In this document: positions 17,174-25,468 of the stretch, piece by piece
Numbering within the stretch: the first letter of the stretch is position 1
Layout of the letters: each line of letters opens with the position of its first letter
Origin: Luteitalea sp.
Lineage (GTDB): Bacteria; Acidobacteriota; Vicinamibacteria; Vicinamibacterales; Vicinamibacteraceae
Length of the DNA: 64,000 bases
Reading direction: 5' to 3'
Assembly: GCA_009377495.1 (NCBI GenBank)
Contig: WHTZ01000002.1
Span: forward strand, 62,001 to 126,000
Notes under the pieces: generated by a model
Databases searched by the model: none
The model's input: the letters and a program-made list of their open reading frames with translations, nothing else
What the model was told of the DNA's origin: nothing
Translations under genes and position numbers: made by a program

Positions 17174-18415
17174 CTACGCGATCCAGCTAAGCCGATCCGG
17201 CGAGACACCCTGGACGAGGCACTCTTCCACATCGTCAACCGCCGTCGGCAGCTCGACGGACAGGAGCCGCGACACGCGGCCCGGCTGAACGGCCCCTAAC
17301 TCATCGAACCCCAAGGCCTGCGCGCCGTTGAGCGTAGCCCACCGTAGCAACGCCGCGGCGGGCACGGCGGGCGCCAGACGTCGGATCTCGGCCAGCTCGG
17401 TAAAGACGTTGAGGTCTGGTGCGCTCGCCAGGCTATCTGTGCCAACCGCCACGCGCACACCACTGGCGTGGAACCGGTCGACGGGCGGTGGCCCGACGCC
17501 AACCCACTGGTTACTGCGTGGGCAGGTTACCAGCGTCGCGCCGGCATTCGCCAACATGTGAAGCTCCTCATCGTCGAGCTGAACCCCGTGCGCGACGAGG
17601 GTGGTCGGCGCCAACCACCCGAGCTGATCGAGGAGCTCGACCGGCCGGCAACCCGGAGCTCGCCAACCCTCCGGCCACATGCCGAGCTCCTCCAGGAGCT
17701 CGCGCCAGCTTCCGCCGCTCGTGTATAGAAACTCGACCTCCTCGGCTGACTCGCCCAGGTGCACGCTCACCCGCGCGTTCGGCTGTTCACGACTCACCTG
17801 CACGATGGCCAGGAAGAGCTCTGGTGACGTCGAGTACGGAGCGTGGGCCGCCAGTGCCTCACGCACCCTTCCGCGTGTCTCGATGGTCTGGATCGTCGCG
17901 CGGGTGCCAGCCACGACCGCACGCGCGTCGCCCCCGCTGAAGCCGAGAAGCTCGTGGAAGCTCACCGCGTAAAGGGCGCTCTCAATGAGCGGCGTGACCG
18001 CGGCACGCGTGTTCCCGATATCGCCAACCGCCGCCGTGCCGAACGCCTCGAGCTGTCGCACAGCCTCTCGGATGGGCGGGACCGGATCGTCGGACGCCAC
18101 CGCGCGCTCACACATCAGCACGCGCACCCAATCGGGCAGCGATGGCGCGGGCGGAACGCGATCGTGCAGGAACGAGAGCTCCAGATGCGTGTGGGCATTG
18201 ATGAGACCGGGCAGCACGGCCACGCGACCCAAATCCCGCTCGTCGTCAATGACGACACCGCAAGGCTCGTCTCCGGCATGTCCAACGCGCACAACGCGCC
18301 CGTCGACCACGTCGAGCCAGCCCGCGCGGATGGCGGGCTCTATGATCGGCAGGATCCACGCGGCGCGCCATCGGACGCACGCGGTGTGGTCGTGTTGGTC
18401 TCGAGCGGGTGTCAT
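17174..18415 (-). CDS. Amidohydrolase, probable aminofutalosine deaminase
   Basis: 413 residues, metal-dependent amidohydrolase (cytosine deaminase/TRZ-ATZ type). NAHTHLEL gives the HxH pair, then VSVHLGES, TLVAHGVQLDD and the conserved Asp in VGTDSLAS. The first base overlaps mqnC by 1 nt (TGATG). Members of this family deaminate 6-amino-6-deoxyfutalosine to futalosine; that substrate is inferred from the operon. No MqnB nucleosidase is present in the window. Confidence 0.8.
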   Translation of the reverse strand: MTPARDQHDHTACVRWRAAWILPIIEPAIRAGWLDVVDGRVVRVGHAGDEPCGVVIDDERDLGRVAVLPGLINAHTHLELSFLHDRVPPAPSLPDWVRVLMCERAVASDDPVPPIREAVRQLEAFGTAAVGDIGNTRAAVTPLIESALYAVSFHELLGFSGGDARAVVAGTRATIQTIETRGRVREALAAHAPYSTSPELFLAIVQVSREQPNARVSVHLGESAEEVEFLYTSGGSWRELLEELGMWPEGWRAPGCRPVELLDQLGWLAPTTLVAHGVQLDDEELHMLANAGATLVTCPRSNQWVGVGPPPVDRFHASGVRVAVGTDSLASAPDLNVFTELAEIRRLAPAVPAAALLRWATLNGAQALGFDELGAVQPGRVSRLLSVELPTAVDDVEECLVQGVSPDRLSWIA

Positions 18416-19620
18416 CAGGGCTGTCCCCGCATGACGCGGGCCGAGCGACTGCGCGCAGCGTAGCGAGAGAGCTCGTCCGGCATCAGCGGATCGGCGTCGC
18501 TCTTCGCCGTGTCGAGCGCGCGGCGGCGGGGGATGTCTTGTTCACGGAACAGCGGATCGCCGAGCCTCTCGTAATGCATGTTGCGGCGCTTCGGCACGAA
18601 GCCCAGGTTCTCGATGTTGCGGACGATCTCGACCTCGTCCATGCAATAGCTGGCGCCAGCCGCCCGCACGACGTTCTCCTCGATCATGACGCTGCCCATG
18701 TCGTTGGCACCACAGAGAAGGCTGAGCTGCCCGACCTTTCCCCCCTGCGTCACCCAGGACGCCTGGAGATTGTCGAAGTTATCGAGGACGATGCGGGCAA
18801 GGGCCAGCGTGCGCAGGTACTCGATGCCGGTGCGCTCGTAACCACCAAGCTCCGTGTTCTCCGGCTGATAGCTCCAGGTAATGAACGCGGTAAAGCCACC
18901 GGTTTCGTCCTGGAGATCGCGCAGCCGGAGCAGGTGCTCGATGCGATCGGCCTCGGCGTCGACGCTCCCGTACATCATCGTCGCGGTCGTGCGGAGCCCA
19001 GCCCGGTGCGCGTGCCGCATGACGTCAATCCACTCATCTGCCGTGGCTTTACTGTAGCAATTGAGCTGCTTGCGCACGCGATCGACGAGGATTTCGGCTC
19101 CACCACCAGGGATGCTGTCCATACCGGCCGTCATGAGCCTCTCGATGACCCGCTCCACGGCCAGGCGGGACATGCGACTGATGTGGATGACCTCCGGCGG
19201 TGAGAGCGCGTGAAGCTTGAAGCCGGGGTACCGCCGCTTGACCGCACGGAACAGATCCTCGTACCACTCGAGCGGCAAATCGGGGTTGTGACCGCCCTGG
19301 AGCAAGAGCTGCACGCCACCCACGGCGATCGTCTCATCGATCTTGCGAAAGATCTCCTCGAAGGCAAGGACGTAGGTGTCCGACGATCCCACCGTGCGAT
19401 AAAACGCGCAGAAGTTGCAGCGCGCCACGCAGACATTGGTGTAGTTGACGTTGCGGTCGATGATGTAGGTGACGATGCCCTCCGGGTGTTTGCGGGCGCG
19501 AATGGCGTCAGCCGCTTCGGCAAGCATCGAGGTGGGCGCGTCGAGATACAGACGCAAGGCCTCGTCTGCAGTCACCCGCCCGCCTGCCACGGCGTTCTCG
19601 GCTATCGCCTGAATAGACAT
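18415..19620 (-). CDS. mqnC: Cyclic dehypoxanthine futalosine synthase (radical SAM)
   Basis: 401 residues. The radical-SAM cluster motif is C64-x3-C68-x2-C71, followed by AFYRTVG; LLLQGGHNPDLPLEWY, ALSPPEV and MDSIPGGGAEIL are MqnC hallmarks. It cyclises dehypoxanthine futalosine using 5'-deoxyadenosyl radical chemistry. The ATG at 19620 directly abuts the mqnA stop. Its intact motif contrasts with the neighbouring MqnE-like protein. Confidence 0.95.
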   Translation of the reverse strand: MSIQAIAENAVAGGRVTADEALRLYLDAPTSMLAEAADAIRARKHPEGIVTYIIDRNVNYTNVCVARCNFCAFYRTVGSSDTYVLAFEEIFRKIDETIAVGGVQLLLQGGHNPDLPLEWYEDLFRAVKRRYPGFKLHALSPPEVIHISRMSRLAVERVIERLMTAGMDSIPGGGAEILVDRVRKQLNCYSKATADEWIDVMRHAHRAGLRTTATMMYGSVDAEADRIEHLLRLRDLQDETGGFTAFITWSYQPENTELGGYERTGIEYLRTLALARIVLDNFDNLQASWVTQGGKVGQLSLLCGANDMGSVMIEENVVRAAGASYCMDEVEIVRNIENLGFVPKRRNMHYERLGDPLFREQDIPRRRALDTAKSDADPLMPDELSRYAARSRSARVMRGQP

Positions 19621-20421
19621 CTATGCCTCAAAGAAGCGCACCGACCTCAATTGTGGCGCGAACCCGCCCTCCACCGCCAGGGCGTGGAACCGACCGAGGC
19701 CGCTCAAAAACTGCGGGCCGAGGCCATACTTGATATGCGTACGCAGATATGTCGCGGCTGTGGCGCAGCGCGCTTCATCTCCCTGGCCGAACCGACGCGC
19801 GATCTCATCCACCGCAGCGAGCCCGCGATCGCGTGCGTCGCGCAGTAGCCGACACACCTCGGGCGAGATCGGGCCGGTCTCGGGCCCCGCCCACAAGGCC
19901 CACACAAACGGGAGCCCTGTCATCGTCGTCCAAGCCTCGCCGAGGTCGAATTTAGTCGCCCCGAGCCGCTCGTGCTCGGCAAAGAGCGCCGGGTTGCCAA
20001 TGAGCAGGGCCGCGTCGCAACGCGCCAGCATGGCGGCGAGGTCCGGCGCCTGCGACTCGAACGCCGGGGCAATCCCGAACCGCTGTCGACAGAGAATCTT
20101 GAGGAGCACGACAGATGTCCGCGAGCTGGTGTCGAGCGCGATCGATCGGACGTGGTGGAGCGGTCGCGTGGCAAAGAGCGCGACAGAGCTCACCGGACCG
20201 TTGGAGCCAATGGCCAGGTCTGGCACGATGCGGTACCCGGGCCGCTGCAGGTACTCGAAAGAGGGGATCAGGCCAAGATCAATCTGTCCTGCGTGCAGCA
20301 GCTCGGCACACACCGCTGGCGGGTCGAAGCGCACGTCGAACGTGCTCGAGTGGTGCTCGAGGCAGTGCACGAGCGGCCGCGCGTTGAGGTAGCCCACCGA
20401 TCCAAGCCGGATCCGCGTCAT
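19621..20421 (-). CDS. mqnA: Chorismate dehydratase
   Basis: 266 residues with a periplasmic-binding-protein-like fold. The MqnA N-terminus RLGSVGYLNARPLVHCL, IDLGLIPSFEYL and SSVALFATRPL are characteristic. It converts chorismate to 3-enolpyruvylbenzoate, the first committed step of the futalosine pathway. Its ATG overlaps the preceding mqnE-like stop by 4 nt (ATGA), so the two are translationally coupled. Confidence 0.94.
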   Translation of the reverse strand: MTRIRLGSVGYLNARPLVHCLEHHSSTFDVRFDPPAVCAELLHAGQIDLGLIPSFEYLQRPGYRIVPDLAIGSNGPVSSVALFATRPLHHVRSIALDTSSRTSVVLLKILCRQRFGIAPAFESQAPDLAAMLARCDAALLIGNPALFAEHERLGATKFDLGEAWTTMTGLPFVWALWAGPETGPISPEVCRLLRDARDRGLAAVDEIARRFGQGDEARCATAATYLRTHIKYGLGPQFLSGLGRFHALAVEGGFAPQLRSVRFFEA

Positions 20422-21320
20422 CGCGTGAGCCTCTCGAAGCGAGCATTGCGCTCGGCGGGCTCGAGCGACGCGGCGCGGATGTTCCGTCGCACCTCCTCGA
20501 GTGAGCTGCGCCGCGGGCCAAGGTCACGTGGGTCCCGCGCCGGCACGTCGTCCAGATCGTCGACACCGAACATCAGCGTCACCTGCGCCAGCTTTGCTCC
20601 CGAACGACGCCAATTGGCTTGGATGCTCTCGACGTTATCCAAGAGCAATCGCGCCAGCGCGACGAGCCGCACATCGTCGAAGCCGGTCGTTGGCACATCG
20701 CCCGGCTGCTGCCGTGCGAGGGGTGCAACCGCGCGGATCACAGGCGACTCTGCTTGCAGGCCGCGCAAATCCGCCAACCAGGCTGGCGCACCTGCTGCTT
20801 CGACAGGTTGCTCGACCACCAAGCGCGCGAGCGGCATGCGCGCGTCGACGAGCGGCGCCAGCGAGGCACCACGCGCGATGATACGATCGGCGCTGGCTTC
20901 GGCGACGGCGGCGAGACCGGCCGCTTTCAGCGAGGCCAGTAAGCCAACAAGCGCGTCGTCGCTGCCCGCCAAGTCGTAGAGCGTCTGCAAGGCAAATCCC
21001 GTAACCGGCACACTGCCGCTGCGCGCCGCGAGAGCGCGTACGGCTTCAATCGCATCTTCACGACTGGCCGGCTCACCCACGAGACGCAGCTCGCCTGCGG
21101 TCTCGAGCGGCAGCTCCGCCATGGCTGCATCCCCAAGCGGCACGTCACAGACCCGGACGAACGTGGCACGCGCGCCGTGGCGCCGGCCACGCGCATCGCT
21201 CGCCAGCATGCCAAGCTGGATGAGATCGCGCGCCTCCAACAGGGCACGCCCCTCGTCGATGCTCAAGCGCTCGCCGATGGCCACCTTCGCCGCCAGCTCC
21301 GACAGTAGCTCTGTCGCCAT
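20418..21320 (-). CDS. MqnE-like protein lacking the radical-SAM cysteine motif
   Basis: 300 residues, alanine-rich, shorter than the 370-400 usual for MqnE. The N-terminus (ERLSIDEGRALLEARDLIQL) aligns with the MqnE/MqnC start. The C-terminus (TTGFDDVRLVALARLLLDN, QANWRRSGAKLAQV, FGVDDLDD, PAERNARFE) is clearly MqnE-like. The middle, where CxxxCxxC and PGGGAE should be, has neither; only one cysteine remains in the protein. The frame is intact and ATGA-coupled to mqnA, and other frames do not contain the missing motif, so a simple frameshift does not explain it. Either it is a non-catalytic subunit or scaffold, or it has a new activity; real MqnE would then be encoded elsewhere. Confidence 0.8.
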   Translation of the reverse strand: MATELLSELAAKVAIGERLSIDEGRALLEARDLIQLGMLASDARGRRHGARATFVRVCDVPLGDAAMAELPLETAGELRLVGEPASREDAIEAVRALAARSGSVPVTGFALQTLYDLAGSDDALVGLLASLKAAGLAAVAEASADRIIARGASLAPLVDARMPLARLVVEQPVEAAGAPAWLADLRGLQAESPVIRAVAPLARQQPGDVPTTGFDDVRLVALARLLLDNVESIQANWRRSGAKLAQVTLMFGVDDLDDVPARDPRDLGPRRSSLEEVRRNIRAASLEPAERNARFERLTR

Positions 21321-21336
21321 GATTCCTATCGATGAC

Positions 21337-21443
21337 AGGGGCGAGGGGCGAGGTGCAAGGGGCGAGGTCCTAGGGCTGTCACAGGGTCAAGGGGCCCTGA
21401 ACCCTGAACGGCCCTGGCACCTCGCACCTGGCCCCTCGCACCT
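21337..21443. repeat. Heptad tract upstream of the menaquinone operon
   Basis: AGGGGCG (twice), AGGTGCA, AGGGGCG, AGGTCCT, AGGGCTG, TCACAGG and so on: about fifteen consecutive 7-bp units without a slip. The second half is roughly the reverse complement of the first. It starts 5 nt after the Gfo/Idh gene stop. Confidence 0.9.
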
Positions 21444-21447
21444 GCTT

Positions 21448-22389
21448 TTAGCCGCGCGCCATTTCGCGATTGATGCGATCGGCCAGAGCCAGCGCGCGCC
21501 GGCCGTCCTCACCGGTGACCCGGGGAGGCCGTTTCTCCCGCGTCGCGGCAACGAAGTCCGCGAGCTCGCGCCTGAGCGGCTCGTCATTCTGCACGTCCAG
21601 CTTGCCACCCTCAATCTGCGGACGCCCACCATCACGGCGGACCAACCGCCAACACTCGACTTCCTGGGTCGCATAGTCGATGGAGACATACGTCGCAGGT
21701 TCGATGAACCGGATCTTGCGAACCTTCTCGCGGCTGATGCGGCTCGCCGTGACGTTCGCAATGCATCCGGATGCGAAACGCAGGCGGGCATTCGCAATGT
21801 CCACGCGATCACTCAACACAGGCACGCCGACCGCATCAACGCCAATCACCTCGTCACCGAGCGTGGCCACCAGGAGATCGAGGTCGTGAATCATCACGTC
21901 GAACACCACGTCGATGTCGAGGCTCCGCTCGCTGAACGTTCCGAGGCGATGCACCTCGACGAAGCGCGGTCGCGTGATGTAGGGCAGCGCGGCATCCACG
22001 GCCGGATTGAACCGCTCCGTGTGGCCCACCGCTAACGGCACGCCCCGAGCGGTGGCGAGTGCCACGAGATCGTCCGCCTCATCCACGGTACGCGTGAGCG
22101 GCTTCTCGACCAACACCGGGATGCCGCGGTCGAGGAATGCGCGCGCCACGGCATGATGTGACACGGTCGGCGTCGCGACCGTGACAGCATCCACGGCATT
22201 GGTCACGGCGGCTGCATCCGCAAAGGCCCGCGTGCCGTACGCCGCTGCGACTTCCTCGGCCCGCCCTTGGTCCAGGTCGACCACGCCGACGAGCGCCGCG
22301 TCATCGAGTCCGCTGAGAATGCGCGCATGGTGGCGACCGAGCGCGCCGACACCAATCACGGCTACCCGCACTCGCCGTCCGTCCGTCAC
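21448..22389 (-). CDS. Gfo/Idh/MocA-family oxidoreductase
   Basis: 313 residues. The N-terminal NAD(P) motif is [17 protein letters not shown], followed by the family EKPLTRT at about 98-104, GHTERFNPA and [10 protein letters not shown]. It overlaps lpxI by 4 nt at the end of the lipid A block. A GnnA-like UDP-GlcNAc 3-oxidase for 2,3-diamino lipid A is one possibility given the location, but the GnnB aminotransferase expected with it is absent here. The substrate is not determined by sequence. Confidence 0.85.
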   Translation of the reverse strand: MTDGRRVRVAVIGVGALGRHHARILSGLDDAALVGVVDLDQGRAEEVAAAYGTRAFADAAAVTNAVDAVTVATPTVSHHAVARAFLDRGIPVLVEKPLTRTVDEADDLVALATARGVPLAVGHTERFNPAVDAALPYITRPRFVEVHRLGTFSERSLDIDVVFDVMIHDLDLLVATLGDEVIGVDAVGVPVLSDRVDIANARLRFASGCIANVTASRISREKVRKIRFIEPATYVSIDYATQEVECWRLVRRDGGRPQIEGGKLDVQNDEPLRRELADFVAATREKRPPRVTGEDGRRALALADRINREMARG

Positions 22390-23213
22390 CGAGCGCCCCC
22401 GTTCCGACGCCCCACGACCGCGATAGCCGCGGCGTCGGCCGCGCGGTAGAACGCCTCGCCATCCACGACCAGCGTCTTCTCGGCGTCGACCGACAACACG
22501 GCCGCGCCCGCGCGTGCCATGGTCTCGATGGTAGGCACGCCTACAACCGGCACATCGAAGCGCATGTCCTGCTGTGGCTTCGCCACCTTAATCACGCATG
22601 TCCCAGGACCCGCAAGGCGACCGGCTCGCACAATTGTCTCGTCGGTTCCTTCCATCGCCTCGACAGCGACCACCGCGCAACCCTTCACGACGATCGTCTG
22701 GCCGATATCGAGGCCGGCAACGGCGTCCGCCATACGATAGCCAAATGCGAGGTCGTCTCGCTCGTCATCGGTGGGCGTTCGCGCGCTGAGGTGACCCGCC
22801 CGCGCCATCAGGGGCCGGAGGAACGTCGTCGAGTCGAGCAGCTCGATGCCGTGCTCGCGCAGCACGCCGGCAACCGCGGCAATGAGCGCGTCGGTTGACT
22901 TCGCTTTGAGCCGCATCAGCACCTGCAGCAGCGTCCAGTCGGGAACGATCCCCGAGAAGATCTTGACGTGCTTGACCTGACCGGCCATCACAGCCTGCTC
23001 GGCACCCGCTCCCTCGAGAATGCGAATCGCACGACCCAGCTCGCCGAGCGACACCCAATGGAGCCCCGCCCCGGCCCGTTCGGCAAGGGTTTCGAGCTCC
23101 GGCGCAGCCTCTTCCTTCACGGCGACGACGACCACCTCGTGGCCCAGCGCTCGTGCTGCATCGAGCACGAGGAACGGGAAGCGGCCGTTGCCGGCGATGA
23201 GACCGATGGTCAT
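22386..23213 (-). CDS. lpxI: UDP-2,3-diacylglucosamine diphosphatase LpxI
   Basis: 275 residues, DUF1009/LpxI family: [18 protein letters not shown] at the N-terminus, MAGQVKH, and the C-terminal [27 protein letters not shown]-type block (KPQQDMRFD). It hydrolyses UDP-diacylglucosamine to lipid X in lipid A synthesis, replacing LpxH in many Gram-negatives. It sits directly downstream of the FabZ-LpxA fusion gene. Confidence 0.93.
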   Translation of the reverse strand: MTIGLIAGNGRFPFLVLDAARALGHEVVVVAVKEEAAPELETLAERAGAGLHWVSLGELGRAIRILEGAGAEQAVMAGQVKHVKIFSGIVPDWTLLQVLMRLKAKSTDALIAAVAGVLREHGIELLDSTTFLRPLMARAGHLSARTPTDDERDDLAFGYRMADAVAGLDIGQTIVVKGCAVVAVEAMEGTDETIVRAGRLAGPGTCVIKVAKPQQDMRFDVPVVGVPTIETMARAGAAVLSVDAEKTLVVDGEAFYRAADAAAIAVVGRRNGGAR

Positions 23214-23231
23214 CGTATCCCGAGGTCGACG

Positions 23232-24488
23232 TCACTCTTCGACGAGCATCTCTTCCAACCGACGCGTCGGGCGTCGGAGGATGACGCCTCGCTGCGATCG
23301 GCGGATGAACTCCACCAGATACTGCACCTCGGGACACACGACCAACGGGTCCTGCTCGATTTGGGCGAGGGCGCGCGACGTGTTGAGCTTCGAGAGCAGG
23401 AGATAACGATATGCGCGCTTGAGCCGCCCGATCAGGTCCTCCGGCAAGCCTCGACGTATGAGACCGACCGTGTTCAGGCCGTAAAAGCGCGCGCGGTTGC
23501 CCACCGTCTTGCCGTACGGCAGCGCATCTTTGGTGACCACGGAGTAGCCGCCAATGAACGCGTGGCGGCCCACACGGCAAAACTGATGCACGCCGGAATA
23601 TGCGCTGATCGTCGCGAAGTCCTCGACGAGCACGTGGCCACCGAGCGTCGCGCCGTTCCCAAAGATCGTATGGTTGCCGATGTGGCAATCGTGCGCCACG
23701 TGCGCAGATGCCATGAAGACGTTGTGGTCGCCAATCGACGTGACGCCGCCGCCGCCGCGCGTCCCCCGGTGGACGGTGACGAACTCGCGGAACACATTAT
23801 GCGCACCCACGACGAGACGCGTCTGCTCCCCTTTGAACTTCAGATCCTGCGGGATGAGCCCAATCGACGCCGAGTGGAACACCTCGCTGTGATCGCCAAT
23901 CTCCGTCCAGCCATCGACCACGGCGTTGGGACCAACACGGCAGAAGCGGCCGATCCTCACGTGCTCGCCAATTACCGCGTTCGGCCCGATGACCGTCCCC
24001 TCGCCAATGCGTGCGTCGGGGTGCACGATCGCGGCCGGGTGGATCTCGGGCTCCGGTTGCAGCTGGAGGCCGAGCAGGAGCTCAGCCTCGGCAACAACTT
24101 CCGAGCCTACATATGCAGTGCCGAATGCCTTGGCGAGTGTGCGGCGTACACGGCCGAGCGTCACCTCTAACCGCACGCGATCGCCCGGCATCACTTGACG
24201 CCGAAATTTGGCGCGGTTGACGCCGCGCAGGAAGGCGCGACGCCGAGGCCGACCAGCCTCGTCGTTGAGCAGGAGCAGCGAGGCCACTTGCGCCAGCGTC
24301 TCGATCATGAGCACGGCTGGCATGAGCGGTGCGCCCGGAAAGTGGCCTGGAAAGAACTCCTCGTTGATCGTGACGTTCTTCACCGCCACGGCCCGCTCGC
24401 CGGGCCAGTACTCGGTAATCGCGTCGACCAGGAGCGAGGGATACCGGTAGCAGAACCGGTCGAGCACTTGCGGGATGTCGATGGACAC
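23232..24488 (-). CDS. Bifunctional FabZ-LpxA fusion (3-hydroxyacyl-ACP dehydratase / UDP-GlcNAc acyltransferase)
   Basis: 418 residues from GTG 24488 (MSIDIPQVLDRF), which matches the FabZ start; the frame extends to 24536 without better support. Residues 1-145 are FabZ: the catalytic His is in FPGHFPGAPLMPA and the Glu in MIETLAQV. The usual HRYPF is YRYPS here. From about 148 the protein is LpxA: left-handed beta-helix hexapeptides (HPDARIGEGTVIGPNAVIGE, HVAHDCHIGNHTI), then the C-terminal helical domain. The two domains act on the same hydroxyacyl-ACP pool, committing it to saturated lipid or to lipid A. It precedes lpxI. Confidence 0.92.
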   Translation of the reverse strand: MSIDIPQVLDRFCYRYPSLLVDAITEYWPGERAVAVKNVTINEEFFPGHFPGAPLMPAVLMIETLAQVASLLLLNDEAGRPRRRAFLRGVNRAKFRRQVMPGDRVRLEVTLGRVRRTLAKAFGTAYVGSEVVAEAELLLGLQLQPEPEIHPAAIVHPDARIGEGTVIGPNAVIGEHVRIGRFCRVGPNAVVDGWTEIGDHSEVFHSASIGLIPQDLKFKGEQTRLVVGAHNVFREFVTVHRGTRGGGGVTSIGDHNVFMASAHVAHDCHIGNHTIFGNGATLGGHVLVEDFATISAYSGVHQFCRVGRHAFIGGYSVVTKDALPYGKTVGNRARFYGLNTVGLIRRGLPEDLIGRLKRAYRYLLLSKLNTSRALAQIEQDPLVVCPEVQYLVEFIRRSQRGVILRRPTRRLEEMLVEE

Positions 24489-24550
24489 AGTTGTGCGGTG
24501 CCAGGCACGGGCCGGCGACCTCGTGCTAGATCTCACCTCGCGCCCGGCAA

Positions 24551-25246
24551 TTATTTTTTCTCCGGGGTGTTCGTCCCCTCATTAGCCGCGTCGAGCGCCT
24601 TGACGACATCCTGGGTAATGTCGAGGCCGCTGTCGGCGAACAGGACGTCAGGGGTGAGGCTAAGGACGAAGTGAAGGCCCTTCTCCTGTGCAACCTTTCC
24701 GATGACCGGTAACAGCTTCTGGACGAATTTCTGCTGGATCTCGCCGTTGAGCTCCTGCAGCTCGCGCTGAGCATCCTGCTGGGCGCGCTGGAGATCGACC
24801 CGGCGCCGCTCGACGTCCTTCTGCAACTGCGCGCGCGCCGCCTCATTCATGACCGAGCTTTCCTGCTCGAGCTTCTGCTCGGCCTCCTGCAGCGCCTTCT
24901 GCCTTGGTTCAAGCTCCCCGTTCTTCTTTTCGGCGAACGTCTGGATCTGAACCTGGGCCGCCTTGCCCTCGGCTGACTGGCTGACCACCGCCTGCGTATC
25001 CACGTAGGCGACCTTCGCGCCCTCCGGGAACGGCCGCGGCGGCTGAGTGGGACGCGGCGGCGGCGGCGCCTCGCTGGCTGGCGGCACACCCGGCTGCTGT
25101 GGCGGCTCGGGAGCGGGCTGCTGGCCAGTAGGGGGTTCTTGAGCTGGAGGGCTTTGTGGCGGCTGCTGTTCCTGGCTGCTCTCGGCGAACACGGGACCGG
25201 CTGTCAGCGTCAGGCTGAGAGCCGCCGTCATTAACAAGATTTTCAT
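24551..25246 (-). CDS. OmpH/Skp-family periplasmic chaperone
   Basis: 231 residues from ATG 25246 (MKILLMTAALSLTLTAG), with AGGA 5 nt upstream; ATG 25252 is too close to the ribosome binding site. A signal peptide ends near AGPVFA, then about 50 residues rich in Pro/Gln/Glu, which is unusual for Skp. VAYVDTQAVVSQSAEGK begins the OmpH domain, with a long Gln/Glu/Lys coiled coil (about 95-180) and KGLHFVLSL near the end. It escorts unfolded outer-membrane proteins to BamA, which is encoded just upstream. Confidence 0.9.
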   Translation of the reverse strand: MKILLMTAALSLTLTAGPVFAESSQEQQPPQSPPAQEPPTGQQPAPEPPQQPGVPPASEAPPPPRPTQPPRPFPEGAKVAYVDTQAVVSQSAEGKAAQVQIQTFAEKKNGELEPRQKALQEAEQKLEQESSVMNEAARAQLQKDVERRRVDLQRAQQDAQRELQELNGEIQQKFVQKLLPVIGKVAQEKGLHFVLSLTPDVLFADSGLDITQDVVKALDAANEGTNTPEKK

Positions 25247-25264
25247 GCGCATCCTCTCTCGCGT

Positions 25265-25468
25265 AGGTGCCAGGTGCCAGGTGACAGGGCTGTCTCAGGT
25301 TCCAGGGACCAGGTTCTGAGGGACGAGGGCTGATGGTATCGGCTCCTTCGAGCGCTTCGCGGTGCTGGAAGACCTCATTCGGGGCAACCCTGAGACCTGC
25401 AGACTTCAGCCCTTGCCCCTGAGACAGCCCTGACTCCCTGACCCCTGTCACCTGACCCCTGTCAATTG
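25265..25468. repeat. Heptad inverted repeat between bamA and skp
   Basis: AGGTGCC (twice), AGGTGAC, AGGGCTG, TCTCAGG, TTCCAGG steps from 25265 are mirrored by CAGCCCT, TGCCCCT, GAGACAG...CCCCTGT, CACCTGA units at 25407-25462. A roughly 70-bp non-periodic segment separates the arms. The bamA stop (25462-25464) touches the right arm. Confidence 0.88.

Noticed and set aside
20418-21320. Frameshifted normal mqnE
   Set aside because: I looked in the alternative frames of the same strand for a CxxxCxxC and PGGGAE segment and found none; the deviation is spread over the whole middle of the protein.
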